From Alphaproteobacteria bacterium (lineage in GTDB: Bacteria; Myxococcota_A; UBA796; GCA-2862545): 64,000 nt of DNA. The notes under the pieces are model-generated. The model did no database searches and had not been told where the DNA came from. It worked only from the letters and a program-made list of their open reading frames with translations. Location of the stretch: contig JACKER010000007.1 in assembly GCA_020632925.1 (NCBI GenBank), positions 868,001 through 932,000 of the forward strand. Reading direction: 5' to 3'. A program made the position numbers and the translations under genes. Below, piece by piece: positions 50,685 through 58,715 of the stretch (its first letter is position 1; each line of letters begins with the position of its first letter).

Positions 50685-52172
50685 ATGGAGGACACGACCA
50701 GAAGCGACGCGACCCGTCGCGGGGTCCTGGCGGGCGCGGGCGCGCTCGTCGCGCTCGGGGTGGGCGCGCTGCCGTGGTCCGACCCGAAGACCGGGCGCAT
50801 GGCCGCGCTCGCGGTGTGGATGGCGTGGTGGTGGGTGACGGAGGTGGTGCCCATCCCGGTGACCTCGCTGCTCCCGCTCGTCGCGATGCCGCTGCTCGGG
50901 CTCGGCACGGCCGACGAGGTCGCGCGGAGCTACGGCAAGCCCACGATCTTCCTGTTCCTGGGCGGGTTCGTGCTGGCGCTCGGGCTGCAGCGGTCCGGCC
51001 TGCACCGCCGGGTCGCCCTGCACATCGTCCGCCGCGTCGGCAGCACGCCCCCACGCCTCGTGCTCGGCTTCATGCTCGGGAGCGCCCTGCTCTCCATGTG
51101 GCTGTCGAACACCGCGGCCGTCATGGTGATGCTGCCCATCGCGCTGTCGATCCTGGAGGAGGCCCAGGTGCGCGGGGTCACCGCCGACGTCCGCGCGGCC
51201 CTCGGGACCTCGTTGATGCTCGGCATCGCCTACGCTGCGGACATCGGGGGCATGAGCACCCCGGTCGGCACGCCGCCCAACCTGGTGCTGCTCGATCTGC
51301 AGCGGCAGCTCCTGCCCGACCTGCCACCGATCGGGTTCGGCCAGTGGATGCTCTTCGGGCTGCCGCTGTCCGTGACGTTCCTCGCCTCCGGCTGGTGGCT
51401 GCTGGCGAACGTCCTGTTCCGGACGACGCGCGAGTCGGTGTTCGGGGGTGGCGCCAGCATCGAGCGCGAGCTGCAGGCGCTCGGACCGGTCCGCCGCGAC
51501 GAGCGGGTGGCGGGCGCGGTGTTCGGGGTGACCGCGATCGCGTGGATGACCGGCGCGGACCTGCGCCTGACCGAGACCCTGGTGCTCCACGGCTGGCGGA
51601 CGCTGACGGGGCTGCACCTCGACGACGCGGGCATCGCGTTGGCGGCATCGGGCGCGCTCTTCCTCCTCCCGTCCCGCGACCGTCCGGGGGAGGCGCTGAT
51701 GGACTGGGCGACGGCGCGCCAGGTGCCCTGGGGGGTGCTGTTGCTGTTCGGCGGCGGGTTCGCGCTGGCGCAGGGCTTCCAGTCCTCGGGGCTGTCGGCC
51801 CTCATCGGGTCGGAGCTCGCGGGGCTGGCGGGCGTGCCCGAGGTCGGGCTCACGGCGCTCGTCACCCTCGTGATCACATTCCTGACGGAGTTCACGAGCA
51901 ACACCGCCACCGCGACCCTGGTCCTCCCCATCCTCGCGGACGCCGCAGGGCCGCTGCACGTGGACCCGCGGGCGCTCATGATCCCGGCCACGTTGGCCGC
52001 GAGCTGCGCGTTCATGATGCCCGTCGCCTCGCCCACGCAGGCCATCGTCTTCGGGTCCGGACACGTCAGCATCCGCCAGATGGTCCGCGCGGGCCTGTGG
52101 TTCAACCTGCTCGGGATCGTGCTGGTGACCCTGCTCTATGCGACGCTCGGCCGCTGGGTGTTCGGCGGGTGA
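50685..52172 (+). CDS. DASS/SLC13 family anion transporter
   Basis: 495 residues with about eleven helices. Two SNT motifs are present, SNTAAVMVMLPI and SNTATATLVLPI, which bind Na+ and carboxylate in the divalent-anion:Na+ symporter family. TPVGTPPNLV and MPVASPTQAIVF match as well. Likely substrates are dicarboxylates, sulfate or phosphate. A TAGACT box ends 7 bases before the ATG. Confidence 0.92.
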   Translation: MEDTTRSDATRRGVLAGAGALVALGVGALPWSDPKTGRMAALAVWMAWWWVTEVVPIPVTSLLPLVAMPLLGLGTADEVARSYGKPTIFLFLGGFVLALGLQRSGLHRRVALHIVRRVGSTPPRLVLGFMLGSALLSMWLSNTAAVMVMLPIALSILEEAQVRGVTADVRAALGTSLMLGIAYAADIGGMSTPVGTPPNLVLLDLQRQLLPDLPPIGFGQWMLFGLPLSVTFLASGWWLLANVLFRTTRESVFGGGASIERELQALGPVRRDERVAGAVFGVTAIAWMTGADLRLTETLVLHGWRTLTGLHLDDAGIALAASGALFLLPSRDRPGEALMDWATARQVPWGVLLLFGGGFALAQGFQSSGLSALIGSELAGLAGVPEVGLTALVTLVITFLTEFTSNTATATLVLPILADAAGPLHVDPRALMIPATLAASCAFMMPVASPTQAIVFGSGHVSIRQMVRAGLWFNLLGIVLVTLLYATLGRWVFGG

Positions 52173-52248
52173 CGATTCACGGGCGATTCACGGACGCGCC
52201 GCACGAGACGTTGGTCTTCGGCGCGACGATGGTTGGACGGAGGGTGAC

Positions 52249-52617
52249 GTGATCGAGGACGAGTGTCCGAGCTGTGGCGAGACGGTCTCCTTCGGCGATG
52301 CTGCGAAGTGCCCGAAGTGTGGCTTCTCCCTCTATGCCGACGACGGACGACCGCCCCCGCCGAAGCCGCGGTCGGAGGTGGTGCTGGATGCGGTGAGGCT
52401 GGTGGAGCACGCCTCGGATCGGGTGCCTACCCGCGCCGCGAGCGCCATGCTCCTGATTCCGGTAGGAATCGTCGTCTCCGCTGTCGGGATGCTCATCGGG
52501 CTGTCCGAGGGGGGGGCGGCGTCGACACTGACGCTGATCCTTGTCTTCGGCGGGCTCGGCATCAGCCTCTCGTCCGCCCTTGGTCTGGTGACCGGGACCG
52601 CCTGGCGCCGTCGGTAG
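52249..52617 (+). CDS. Small zinc-ribbon membrane protein
   Basis: 122 residues. CPSCGE and CPKCGF form a zinc ribbon at about 6-25. Two membrane helices follow (about 68-90 and 93-115). Function unknown. GTG start with GGAGGG 5 bases upstream. Ends 6 bases from the SPFH operon's last stop. Confidence 0.8.
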   Translation: MIEDECPSCGETVSFGDAAKCPKCGFSLYADDGRPPPPKPRSEVVLDAVRLVEHASDRVPTRAASAMLLIPVGIVVSAVGMLIGLSEGGAASTLTLILVFGGLGISLSSALGLVTGTAWRRR

Positions 52618-52623
52618 CGCGGC

Positions 52624-53637
52624 TCACGGCGTGGGCGCCTGCCGGTTCGACAGGGCGATGGCGCCGTAGGTCTGGAGCAGGTCGTTCATGTCGGTGGTCC
52701 GCAGGTCGGTCCCGCCGCCACTCGGCACGAAGATGATCTTCTTGCCGTTGAGCGCCCTGGCGACCTCGAGCTTGACCATGGCCTTGCCGCCGGCCCCGGC
52801 GAGCGCGCGCGCCCGCGCCTGGAGCCCCTCGGCGTTGGCCTTCTTCTCGGCGAGGATGGCCGCCGCCTGGCGCTCGCGCTCGTAGTAGATGGCGTCCGCC
52901 TCGAGCTTGCGCTTCTCGGCCTCGCCGCGGGCCTGCTCGATGGTCTGGTTGACCTCGCCCTTGGCCCTCTCCAGGTCGCGCTTCATCTCCTCGGCCGCCG
53001 CCTGCGTCTGGGAGACCAGGCGGGCGCTCTCCTGCTCGGCCACCTTCTTGTCCTTGATGATGGCCTCGTAGGTGTCGTTGAACTTGTGCTCGCCCAGCAG
53101 GATCTGCTCGACGTGCACGCCCTCCTCGGCCAGCATCTCGTTGAGCGCGGTGCGCGCCTTGTCGGCGGCCTGGTACCGCTGGTCGGCCTGGTAGTAGGCC
53201 TCGGACGACAGCTCGTTGAGCACGTCGCGGACGACCGAGCGCGCGACCGGACGCACGAGCTTGGCCTCGACCTCGTCCGTCGACTGTCCCACCTTCGCGA
53301 GGACGTGCGGCGCCTTCGACGGGTCCAGGCTCCACACGACGGTCACGTCGACGGACACGTCGTTGCCGTCGAAGGTCTTGAACCGCACGCTGTCGTCGCC
53401 GGCGCGGTTGCCCTGGCTCGGGTTGCGGAACATCTCGAGGTTGCGCAGCCCCACGTCGTACAGCGTCCACTCGGACAGGGGACGGAAGAAGAAGTAGGTC
53501 TGCCCCTGGGGGTAGATCTCGTCCTGGATGCCGCGGCCGCCGATGACGGACAGGTTCACGGTGCGCACGCCGACCTGGGTCGCCTCGGTGGAGGCCGTGC
53601 AGCCGGTCAGCAGGGAGAACAGGGTGAGTCCGAGCAT
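52624..53637 (-). CDS. SPFH/Band-7 protein with lipobox
   Basis: 337 residues. MLGLTLFSLLTGCTAS ends in a lipobox Cys, so the protein may be lipid-anchored instead of using the usual N-terminal helix. An SPFH domain (about 20-200) and a long coiled coil (about 200-285, EEMKRDLERAKGEVNQTIEQ) follow. It resembles the HflC/prohibitin partner of the upstream HflK-like protein, whose stop it overlaps or touches. GTG 53643 is another possible start. Confidence 0.85.
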   Translation of the reverse strand: MLGLTLFSLLTGCTASTEATQVGVRTVNLSVIGGRGIQDEIYPQGQTYFFFRPLSEWTLYDVGLRNLEMFRNPSQGNRAGDDSVRFKTFDGNDVSVDVTVVWSLDPSKAPHVLAKVGQSTDEVEAKLVRPVARSVVRDVLNELSSEAYYQADQRYQAADKARTALNEMLAEEGVHVEQILLGEHKFNDTYEAIIKDKKVAEQESARLVSQTQAAAEEMKRDLERAKGEVNQTIEQARGEAEKRKLEADAIYYERERQAAAILAEKKANAEGLQARARALAGAGGKAMVKLEVARALNGKKIIFVPSGGGTDLRTTDMNDLLQTYGAIALSNRQAPTP

Positions 53638-53639
53638 GC

Positions 53640-54704
53640 TCACCACCCCGACACGAGCCGCTCGAGGTCGAGCGGGTTGACGGCGCCTGCGCCGGTCGTG
53701 GAGACGATGATCACCTGCGTGCCGTCCATCGCCTTCGCCATCTCGAGGCCGACCATGTTCGAGGCGCCCGCCTGCTGCAGCGCGGCGTTCTCGAGGCGCG
53801 TGCCCTCGGCCTCGGCCAGCGCGACCAGCAGGTCGCCCTCGGCCACCTTCTGCCGGAAGTACAGATCGGCCTCCGCGGCGATCTTGCGGACCTCCGCGCG
53901 CCCCCGCTCGCGCTCGACCTCGATGTTCGCCTTGCCCTCGGCCAGCGTCCGGTCCTTCTCGGCGCCCTGGGTCGCGGCCGCCGCCTCCGCCTTGTTCTTG
54001 AAGACGGTCTGGTCCTGGATCTTCCGCTGCTCGATCGCCTCCTGGTACCGGGAGTCGTAGGTGTAGTCCCGCAGGGAGACCATCACGACCTCGAGGCCCC
54101 ACTCCTCGAGATCCTGGGCCAGCAGATCGCGGGCGTCCGCGATCGCCTTGGTGCGGAGCTCCTGGTTGTAGAAGTCCTCCGCCTCGAGCCGCCCGAGCGT
54201 CTGCCGGAGGATCTTGTCGCCCTGACGCACGACGACCTTGGTCTCGTAGATCCGGCCCGGTCCGACCTTGGTGACGACCTTGTACGGGTCGAGCACGCGG
54301 TACAGGATCGCCACGTCGACGGTGACCTGGTACCCCTCGGAGGTCTGGATGCGGATCGAGGGCGCGACCCGGTAGTCCTCGGGCATCCGGCCGCCGCCCT
54401 GCTCGAACCTCACCTCGGTGTCGTTCATGTCCAGGATCTGCAGGTCGGACGGGAACTTGTGGAGCCGCTCGTACCCCGGGATCACCAGGTGCAGGCCGGG
54501 GCCGTAGATGCCCTGACCCACCCCCTTCGAAGGCCCGAAGTAGACCTGGCGGACGGCCTGCTCGTCGGGCTCGACCCGCTGGGTCATCGACAGGAAGCCG
54601 GCGCCTCCCAGCATCGCCACCGCCGCGAGGCCCAACAGGGGGACGACGCCGCGCAGGCCGGGTGGTTTCGGCAGCTTCAGCGACGTCCTCGTCCGGTTAC
54701 CCAC
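53640..54704 (-). CDS. SPFH/Band-7 protein, HflK-like
   Basis: 354 residues. One N-terminal membrane helix, an SPFH domain (about 45-230: VEPDEQAVRQVYFGP, GPGLHLVIPGYE, TVDVAILYRVLDPY) and a coiled coil rich in Glu/Ala/Lys. Related HflK/HflC form a cage around FtsH; no ftsH is near. AAGGAGG precedes the GTG. It overlaps the upstream gene's stop by 8 bases. Confidence 0.88.
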   Translation of the reverse strand: MGNRTRTSLKLPKPPGLRGVVPLLGLAAVAMLGGAGFLSMTQRVEPDEQAVRQVYFGPSKGVGQGIYGPGLHLVIPGYERLHKFPSDLQILDMNDTEVRFEQGGGRMPEDYRVAPSIRIQTSEGYQVTVDVAILYRVLDPYKVVTKVGPGRIYETKVVVRQGDKILRQTLGRLEAEDFYNQELRTKAIADARDLLAQDLEEWGLEVVMVSLRDYTYDSRYQEAIEQRKIQDQTVFKNKAEAAAATQGAEKDRTLAEGKANIEVERERGRAEVRKIAAEADLYFRQKVAEGDLLVALAEAEGTRLENAALQQAGASNMVGLEMAKAMDGTQVIIVSTTGAGAVNPLDLERLVSGW

Positions 54705-55311
54705 GTTCGACCTCCTTGGGACGCGGTCGCGCCCGTTCCTGATCTGCGCCGAGCTCGCGCGCGACGCGCACGTCCTGCTCGGTCATGAAGCCCCGCTCGT
54801 TGTCCTGGATGCGGGCGGCGTCGGCGACCAGCGCCTCGAGCTGCTGACGGTAGCGCCGACGGTACAGCATGGACACCACCGTGGGCCACAGCGGCAGCGA
54901 CAGGTCCAGCGCGATGAGCGGCCACGCCTCCCACCAGCCTGCGAGCCGCACGAGCACCATCAGCCCCATGGCAGCGGCCACCGTGAGCAACGGCACGCCC
55001 AGCGGGCCGGAGATGGCGCCGAAGCCGAACCCGCCGCCCTCGGACCGGGTCATCTCGACGGCGAGGCGCGTGTACCGCGGGATGACGGTCTCGATCACCT
55101 CGTGCCGCAGGAAGGTCGCGTGGGCCTCGGGGTCGCCCTCGACCGCGTTGTCGCGGTACTCGGTGATCGCCGCCTCCACGTGGCGCGCGGCGATCTCGCG
55201 GAAGGCGGCGAGCGCCTTGTCGGCGTCCGGGCCGTACGTCGGGCGCGTCCCTTCGAGCCGCTCGATGAGGCGGGCGACGACCGCGTCCAGTCGGTACTCG
55301 CTGGGGATCAT
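54697..55311 (-). CDS. Membrane protein of SPFH operon, unknown function
   Basis: 204 residues. A helical N-terminal cytoplasmic region (about 1-95), two hydrophobic helices (about 95-140), then a basic C-terminal tail. Its 3' end overlaps the HflK-like start by 8 bases. ATG 55311 is chosen since TAGGCT ends 7 bases upstream. No family recognised. Confidence 0.75.
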   Translation of the reverse strand: MIPSEYRLDAVVARLIERLEGTRPTYGPDADKALAAFREIAARHVEAAITEYRDNAVEGDPEAHATFLRHEVIETVIPRYTRLAVEMTRSEGGGFGFGAISGPLGVPLLTVAAAMGLMVLVRLAGWWEAWPLIALDLSLPLWPTVVSMLYRRRYRQQLEALVADAARIQDNERGFMTEQDVRVARELGADQERARPRPKEVERG

Positions 55312-55318
55312 GCGCGGG

Positions 55319-55324
55319 AGCCTA
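55319..55324 (-). promoter_or_regulatory. -10-like TAGGCT, leaderless type
   Basis: TAGGCT on the minus strand, 7 bases from ATG 55311; likely promoter of the three-gene SPFH operon. Confidence 0.5.
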
Positions 55325-55352
55325 TCACTGCGCGTCGACACACCATCGGGCC

Positions 55353-55358
55353 TACGAT
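55353..55358 (+). promoter_or_regulatory. -10-like TACGAT before bestrophin gene
   Basis: TACGAT ends 12 bases before ATG 55371, leaving a leader of about 5 bases with no ribosome site. It lies 29 bases from the divergent SPFH-operon hexamer. Confidence 0.45.
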
Positions 55359-55370
55359 ATCGGCCGCGCC

Positions 55371-56309
55371 ATGCTCGCCCGACCGACCCGTGCCTTCCCG
55401 GGCACGATGTTCTACCTCAAGGGCTCCGCGTTGCTCGCGGTGCTCCCCATCATCGTCGTCCTCGTCGTGTACGCGGAGGGCGTGTACCAGCTGTTCCGCC
55501 ACTTCGAGCAGCGCCACCTCTCGATCACGACGACGCCGTTCACGCTCGTCGGCCTCGCGCTCTCGATCTTCCTCGGCTTCCGGAACAACGCCTGCTACGA
55601 CCGGTGGTGGGAGGCGCGCAAGCTCTGGGGCGCGCAGATCAACAACACCCGCACGACGGCGCGCCTGCTGCTGAACCTGGTGCGCAGCGCCGACCACGCC
55701 GAGGAGGTCCGGGCCTTCCAGAAGGAGATGGTGTACCGCGTGATCGCGTACACGCACGCCCTGCGCCTGCACCTGCGCCAGCAGCTGACCCGGATGGACG
55801 CCGAGGTCGGGCCGTTCCTCCCGGCGGACGAGATGGCGGCCCTTCACCACGAGTCCAACGTCCCCAACGCCATCGCGCAGCGCATGGGCGATCGGCTGAT
55901 GGAGGCCTACGACCGCGGCTGGATCCACGTGATGCACGTCCCGACGCTGCAGGACACGCTCACACGCTTCCTCGACATCCAGGGGGGCTGCGAGCGCATC
56001 AAGAACACGCCGGTGCCGCTGTCGTACACCATGCTCACCCACCGCATCGTCGCGGTGTACTGCGCGGCGCTCCCCTTCGGCCTGGTCGACACCGTCGGCA
56101 AGGCGACGCCGCTCGTGGTGGCCATCGTGTCGTTCGCGTTCCTCGGGCTGGACGCCGTCGGGAGCCAGATCGAGGACCCGTTCGAGGAGGACCCGAACGA
56201 TCTGCCGCTGCACCAGATCTCGCGGATGATCGAGATCAACCTCAAGCAGCGCCTCGGCGAGAAGGACCTGCCGGCCGCGATCCAGCCGGTCGACGGCATC
56301 CTCCTCTGA
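55371..56309 (+). CDS. Bestrophin-family ion channel
   Basis: 312 residues. FRNNACYDRWWEARKLWG (about 72-89) is the bestrophin signature (RNxxxYxRWWE). Four hydrophobic segments and a C-terminal IEDPFEEDPNDLPL motif follow. Bacterial members (YneE/KpBest type) form pentameric channels with cation or chloride selectivity. Divergent from the SPFH operon and convergent with nif3, whose stop is 1 base away. Confidence 0.93.
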   Translation: MLARPTRAFPGTMFYLKGSALLAVLPIIVVLVVYAEGVYQLFRHFEQRHLSITTTPFTLVGLALSIFLGFRNNACYDRWWEARKLWGAQINNTRTTARLLLNLVRSADHAEEVRAFQKEMVYRVIAYTHALRLHLRQQLTRMDAEVGPFLPADEMAALHHESNVPNAIAQRMGDRLMEAYDRGWIHVMHVPTLQDTLTRFLDIQGGCERIKNTPVPLSYTMLTHRIVAVYCAALPFGLVDTVGKATPLVVAIVSFAFLGLDAVGSQIEDPFEEDPNDLPLHQISRMIEINLKQRLGEKDLPAAIQPVDGILL

Positions 56310-56310
56310 A

Positions 56311-57096
56311 CTAGCGGATGCGGAGCGGGTCGGCGTCGATGGCCGACAGCTCGAAGCGCACGTCGGGCACGCGCTCGGCGAGGCGGGACGCGAGCCTCGG
56401 GAGGTAGCCCCGCTCGGTGTTGGTGTGGTCGGTGAGCACGACGGCCGAGCCCGTCGCGACCAGCGCGAGCACATCGTGGTGGCGCAACTCCCCGGTCAGG
56501 TACAGACCGTGTCCGGGGGCCTTCTCGAAGAGCGAGCCGCCCGCGCCGGGGCAGACCGCCACCGTCTCCACGACGTGGTCCTCCGAAGGGGTCGCCACGC
56601 GGACGGCGGCCAGCCCGAGGTGCGCCTTGATCGCCGGCAGCAGCTCGACGAGCGGGCGAGGGGAGAGCAGCGCTGCCCGGCGCCCCGCACCCACGCTCGG
56701 ATCGAGGCGGTCGGGCTCCAGCGGGGCCACGTCGAGCAGCGTCCCGAACGGCTCGAGCAGCCAGTCGTTCATGCCCTCGGCGGCGGCGTCGAGCGCGGTG
56801 TGGGGGCTGTGGACCGTGACGCCGGCGCGGATCAGGGCGAGCAGCGACCTGCCCTGCGGCGTGGCCGAGGTGAGCCGCTTGAGACCCGCGAAGATCGGCG
56901 GGTGGTACGCGATCACCAGATCGACGTCGCGCGAGAGCGCCTCGTCCACCACCGGGGCCGTCAGATCCACGCAGATCAGCGCGCGGCGCACCTCGCGGGT
57001 CCCCTCGAGCAGCAGCCCGACGTTGTCCCAGCCTCCCGCCAGCGACGGCGGCGCCAGGGCCTCGACCGCGCCCACCACGTCCTGCCAGCTCGCCAC
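56311..57096 (-). CDS. Nif3-like dinuclear metal protein
   Basis: 261 residues. NVGLLLEG, YHPPIFAGLKRL, HTALDAAAEGMNDWL and DHTNTERGYLPRLA carry the His/Asp/Glu ligands of the two-metal NIF3/GTP cyclohydrolase I type 2 fold. It lacks the extra PII-like insertion of some members. Cellular role is unclear in general. 21 bases after the TPM gene on the same strand. Confidence 0.92.
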   Translation of the reverse strand: MASWQDVVGAVEALAPPSLAGGWDNVGLLLEGTREVRRALICVDLTAPVVDEALSRDVDLVIAYHPPIFAGLKRLTSATPQGRSLLALIRAGVTVHSPHTALDAAAEGMNDWLLEPFGTLLDVAPLEPDRLDPSVGAGRRAALLSPRPLVELLPAIKAHLGLAAVRVATPSEDHVVETVAVCPGAGGSLFEKAPGHGLYLTGELRHHDVLALVATGSAVVLTDHTNTERGYLPRLASRLAERVPDVRFELSAIDADPLRIR

Positions 57097-57117
57097 GTCG
57101 ACCTCCTCCCGCCCGTG

Positions 57118-57873
57118 TCACCCGTTCCCGCGCCACCCGCCGACACGCTTCACCCACGAGAGCGCCACGACCGCCGCGATCCCGGCGACGGCGCCGCCGA
57201 CCCAGTGGCCCCAGGCGTGCGTCGTGGACTGGACCACCGCGACGGACCCGGCCCAGCCCACGATCGAAGCCGCCCAGAAGGACCGTCCGCGCAGCCACGC
57301 CGCCCGATCCCCGCCACCCGACGTGCCCCGGCGCGCCCATCCCGCGCCCATGGCCCAGGTCCCTCCAAACAGCGCTGCCACGGTGGTGATCACCGCGCTC
57401 GTCGCGGGGCTCGCGAGCATCCTGCGGAACGTCCGGCTCGGCGCGGCCAGGCGCCCGATCGCGTCGAGCAGCGCCGCGAGTGACTCCTCGGGCCCGCCCT
57501 CCGCCAGCGCGGCGTCGGTGGCTCGCGCCAGGACCTCGGCCTCGTCCGGTCCGATCACGCGGTCGAGCTCGGGGGCGACCTCGATCCGCATCGCACTGCG
57601 CGACACGACCAGCACCACGCCTCGCTCGGGCACGACGACCGGCTCCATCGCGAGGGAGTCGACGGTGAGCACCGCGAGCTCGATGCCCTCGTCGGTCCGC
57701 AGCCGATCCGCCAGCGCCCCCAGCCTGCGCTCCGCCGCCGCGTCGAGCAGGTCGCCACGGTCCGTCACCGTCCCCGTCAGGTGGTGGTCCGGCGGCATGT
57801 CGCAGGCACCGAGGACCACCGCCAGCCACAGCGGGCTCGGACGGGGGAGGGCGGTGCGGACGGGCGGCAGCAT
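57118..57873 (-). CDS. TPM-domain lipoprotein
   Basis: 251 residues. Lipobox LAVVLGAC near residue 24, then a TPM domain (about 40-150: LLDAAAERRLGALADRLR, IELAVLTVDSL). Two C-terminal membrane helices follow after about 150. TPM proteins are thought to act in photosystem repair or cell-envelope tasks. TAGGAT ends 6 bases before the ATG at 57873. Confidence 0.85.
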   Translation of the reverse strand: MLPPVRTALPRPSPLWLAVVLGACDMPPDHHLTGTVTDRGDLLDAAAERRLGALADRLRTDEGIELAVLTVDSLAMEPVVVPERGVVLVVSRSAMRIEVAPELDRVIGPDEAEVLARATDAALAEGGPEESLAALLDAIGRLAAPSRTFRRMLASPATSAVITTVAALFGGTWAMGAGWARRGTSGGGDRAAWLRGRSFWAASIVGWAGSVAVVQSTTHAWGHWVGGAVAGIAAVVALSWVKRVGGWRGNG

Positions 57874-57879
57874 CCCCGC

Positions 57880-57893
57880 ATCCTAGCTACGAG
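57880..57893. promoter_or_regulatory. Divergent leaderless promoter pair
   Basis: TAGGAT on minus (57885-57880) is 6 bases before ATG 57873; TACGAG on plus (57888-57893) is 6 bases before GTG 57900. The hexamers are 2 bases apart, so the two start codons are 26 bases apart. Confidence 0.5.
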
Positions 57894-57899
57894 GGAGGG

Positions 57900-58628
57900 G
57901 TGCAGCTCACCGAGGCGCTGGTGCTGGTCGGCGTGGGAGCCGCCGCGGGGGTGGTGAACACCATCGCTGGCGGCGGCAGCTTCGTGACGGTGCCGGCGCT
58001 GATGTGGGCGGGCGTCCCCGTCGCGGTGGCGAACGGCACCAACCGGGTCGGCGTGCTCGCGCAGGCGACGGCGGCGGTCGGCACGTTCCGCGCGGAGATG
58101 GTGGACGGCGGCGGGGAGCTGGTGCCCCAGATCGCGGTCACCGGCGTGGGAGCGCTGTTCGGCTCGCTGGTCGCGGTGTGGCTGCCACCGGAGGCGCTCG
58201 AGACCGCCATCGGCGTCTTCATGCTGGCGCTCGTGCTGCTGGCGATGGCCCGCCCCTCGCGCTGGTCCGAGCCGGGGCCGCCGAGCCCCTGGCGCTGGCC
58301 CGCGCTGCTGGTGATCGGCGCCTATGGCGGCTTCCTCCAGGCCGGGATCGGGTTGCTGCTCCTGCCGTGCCTCGTCCGGCTCGGGGGGCTCGATCCGGTG
58401 CGCGCCAACGCGCGCAAGTCGCTCCTCGTCGCCACCTTGACGCTTCCGGCGATCGCGACCTTCGCGCTGGCGGGCGTGGTCTGGTGGGGGACGGGGGCGG
58501 TGCTCGCGGTGGGAGCGTCGCTCGGCGCGGTCATCGGCGCCCGCCTGACGACCCGGCTCGGGCCTCGGTTCGTGTGGGCCGTCCTGCTGGTGGTGGCGGC
58601 AGCTACCCTCGTCCGCAAGCTGCTGTAG
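57900..58628 (+). CDS. TauE/SafE family membrane transporter
   Basis: 242 residues, about eight helices. GVGAAAGVVNTIAGGGSFVTVPAL and AVANGTNRVGVL are the TauE/SafE (DUF81) signature, repeated in the second half (GAYGGFLQAGIGLLLLP, ARKSLLVATLTL). Family members export sulfite, sulfoacetate or other organosulfur anions. The substrate here is unknown. A TACGAG box ends 6 bases before the GTG. Confidence 0.92.
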   Translation: MQLTEALVLVGVGAAAGVVNTIAGGGSFVTVPALMWAGVPVAVANGTNRVGVLAQATAAVGTFRAEMVDGGGELVPQIAVTGVGALFGSLVAVWLPPEALETAIGVFMLALVLLAMARPSRWSEPGPPSPWRWPALLVIGAYGGFLQAGIGLLLLPCLVRLGGLDPVRANARKSLLVATLTLPAIATFALAGVVWWGTGAVLAVGASLGAVIGARLTTRLGPRFVWAVLLVVAAATLVRKLL

Positions 58629-58715
58629 CCAGGAGCGCTGTTCTGATACGATGCCCGGCCGAGCGGAACGGCACTCGACACTCGAGTGCGACCCGCTCCG
58701 GCCGAAGGGTCGTTC

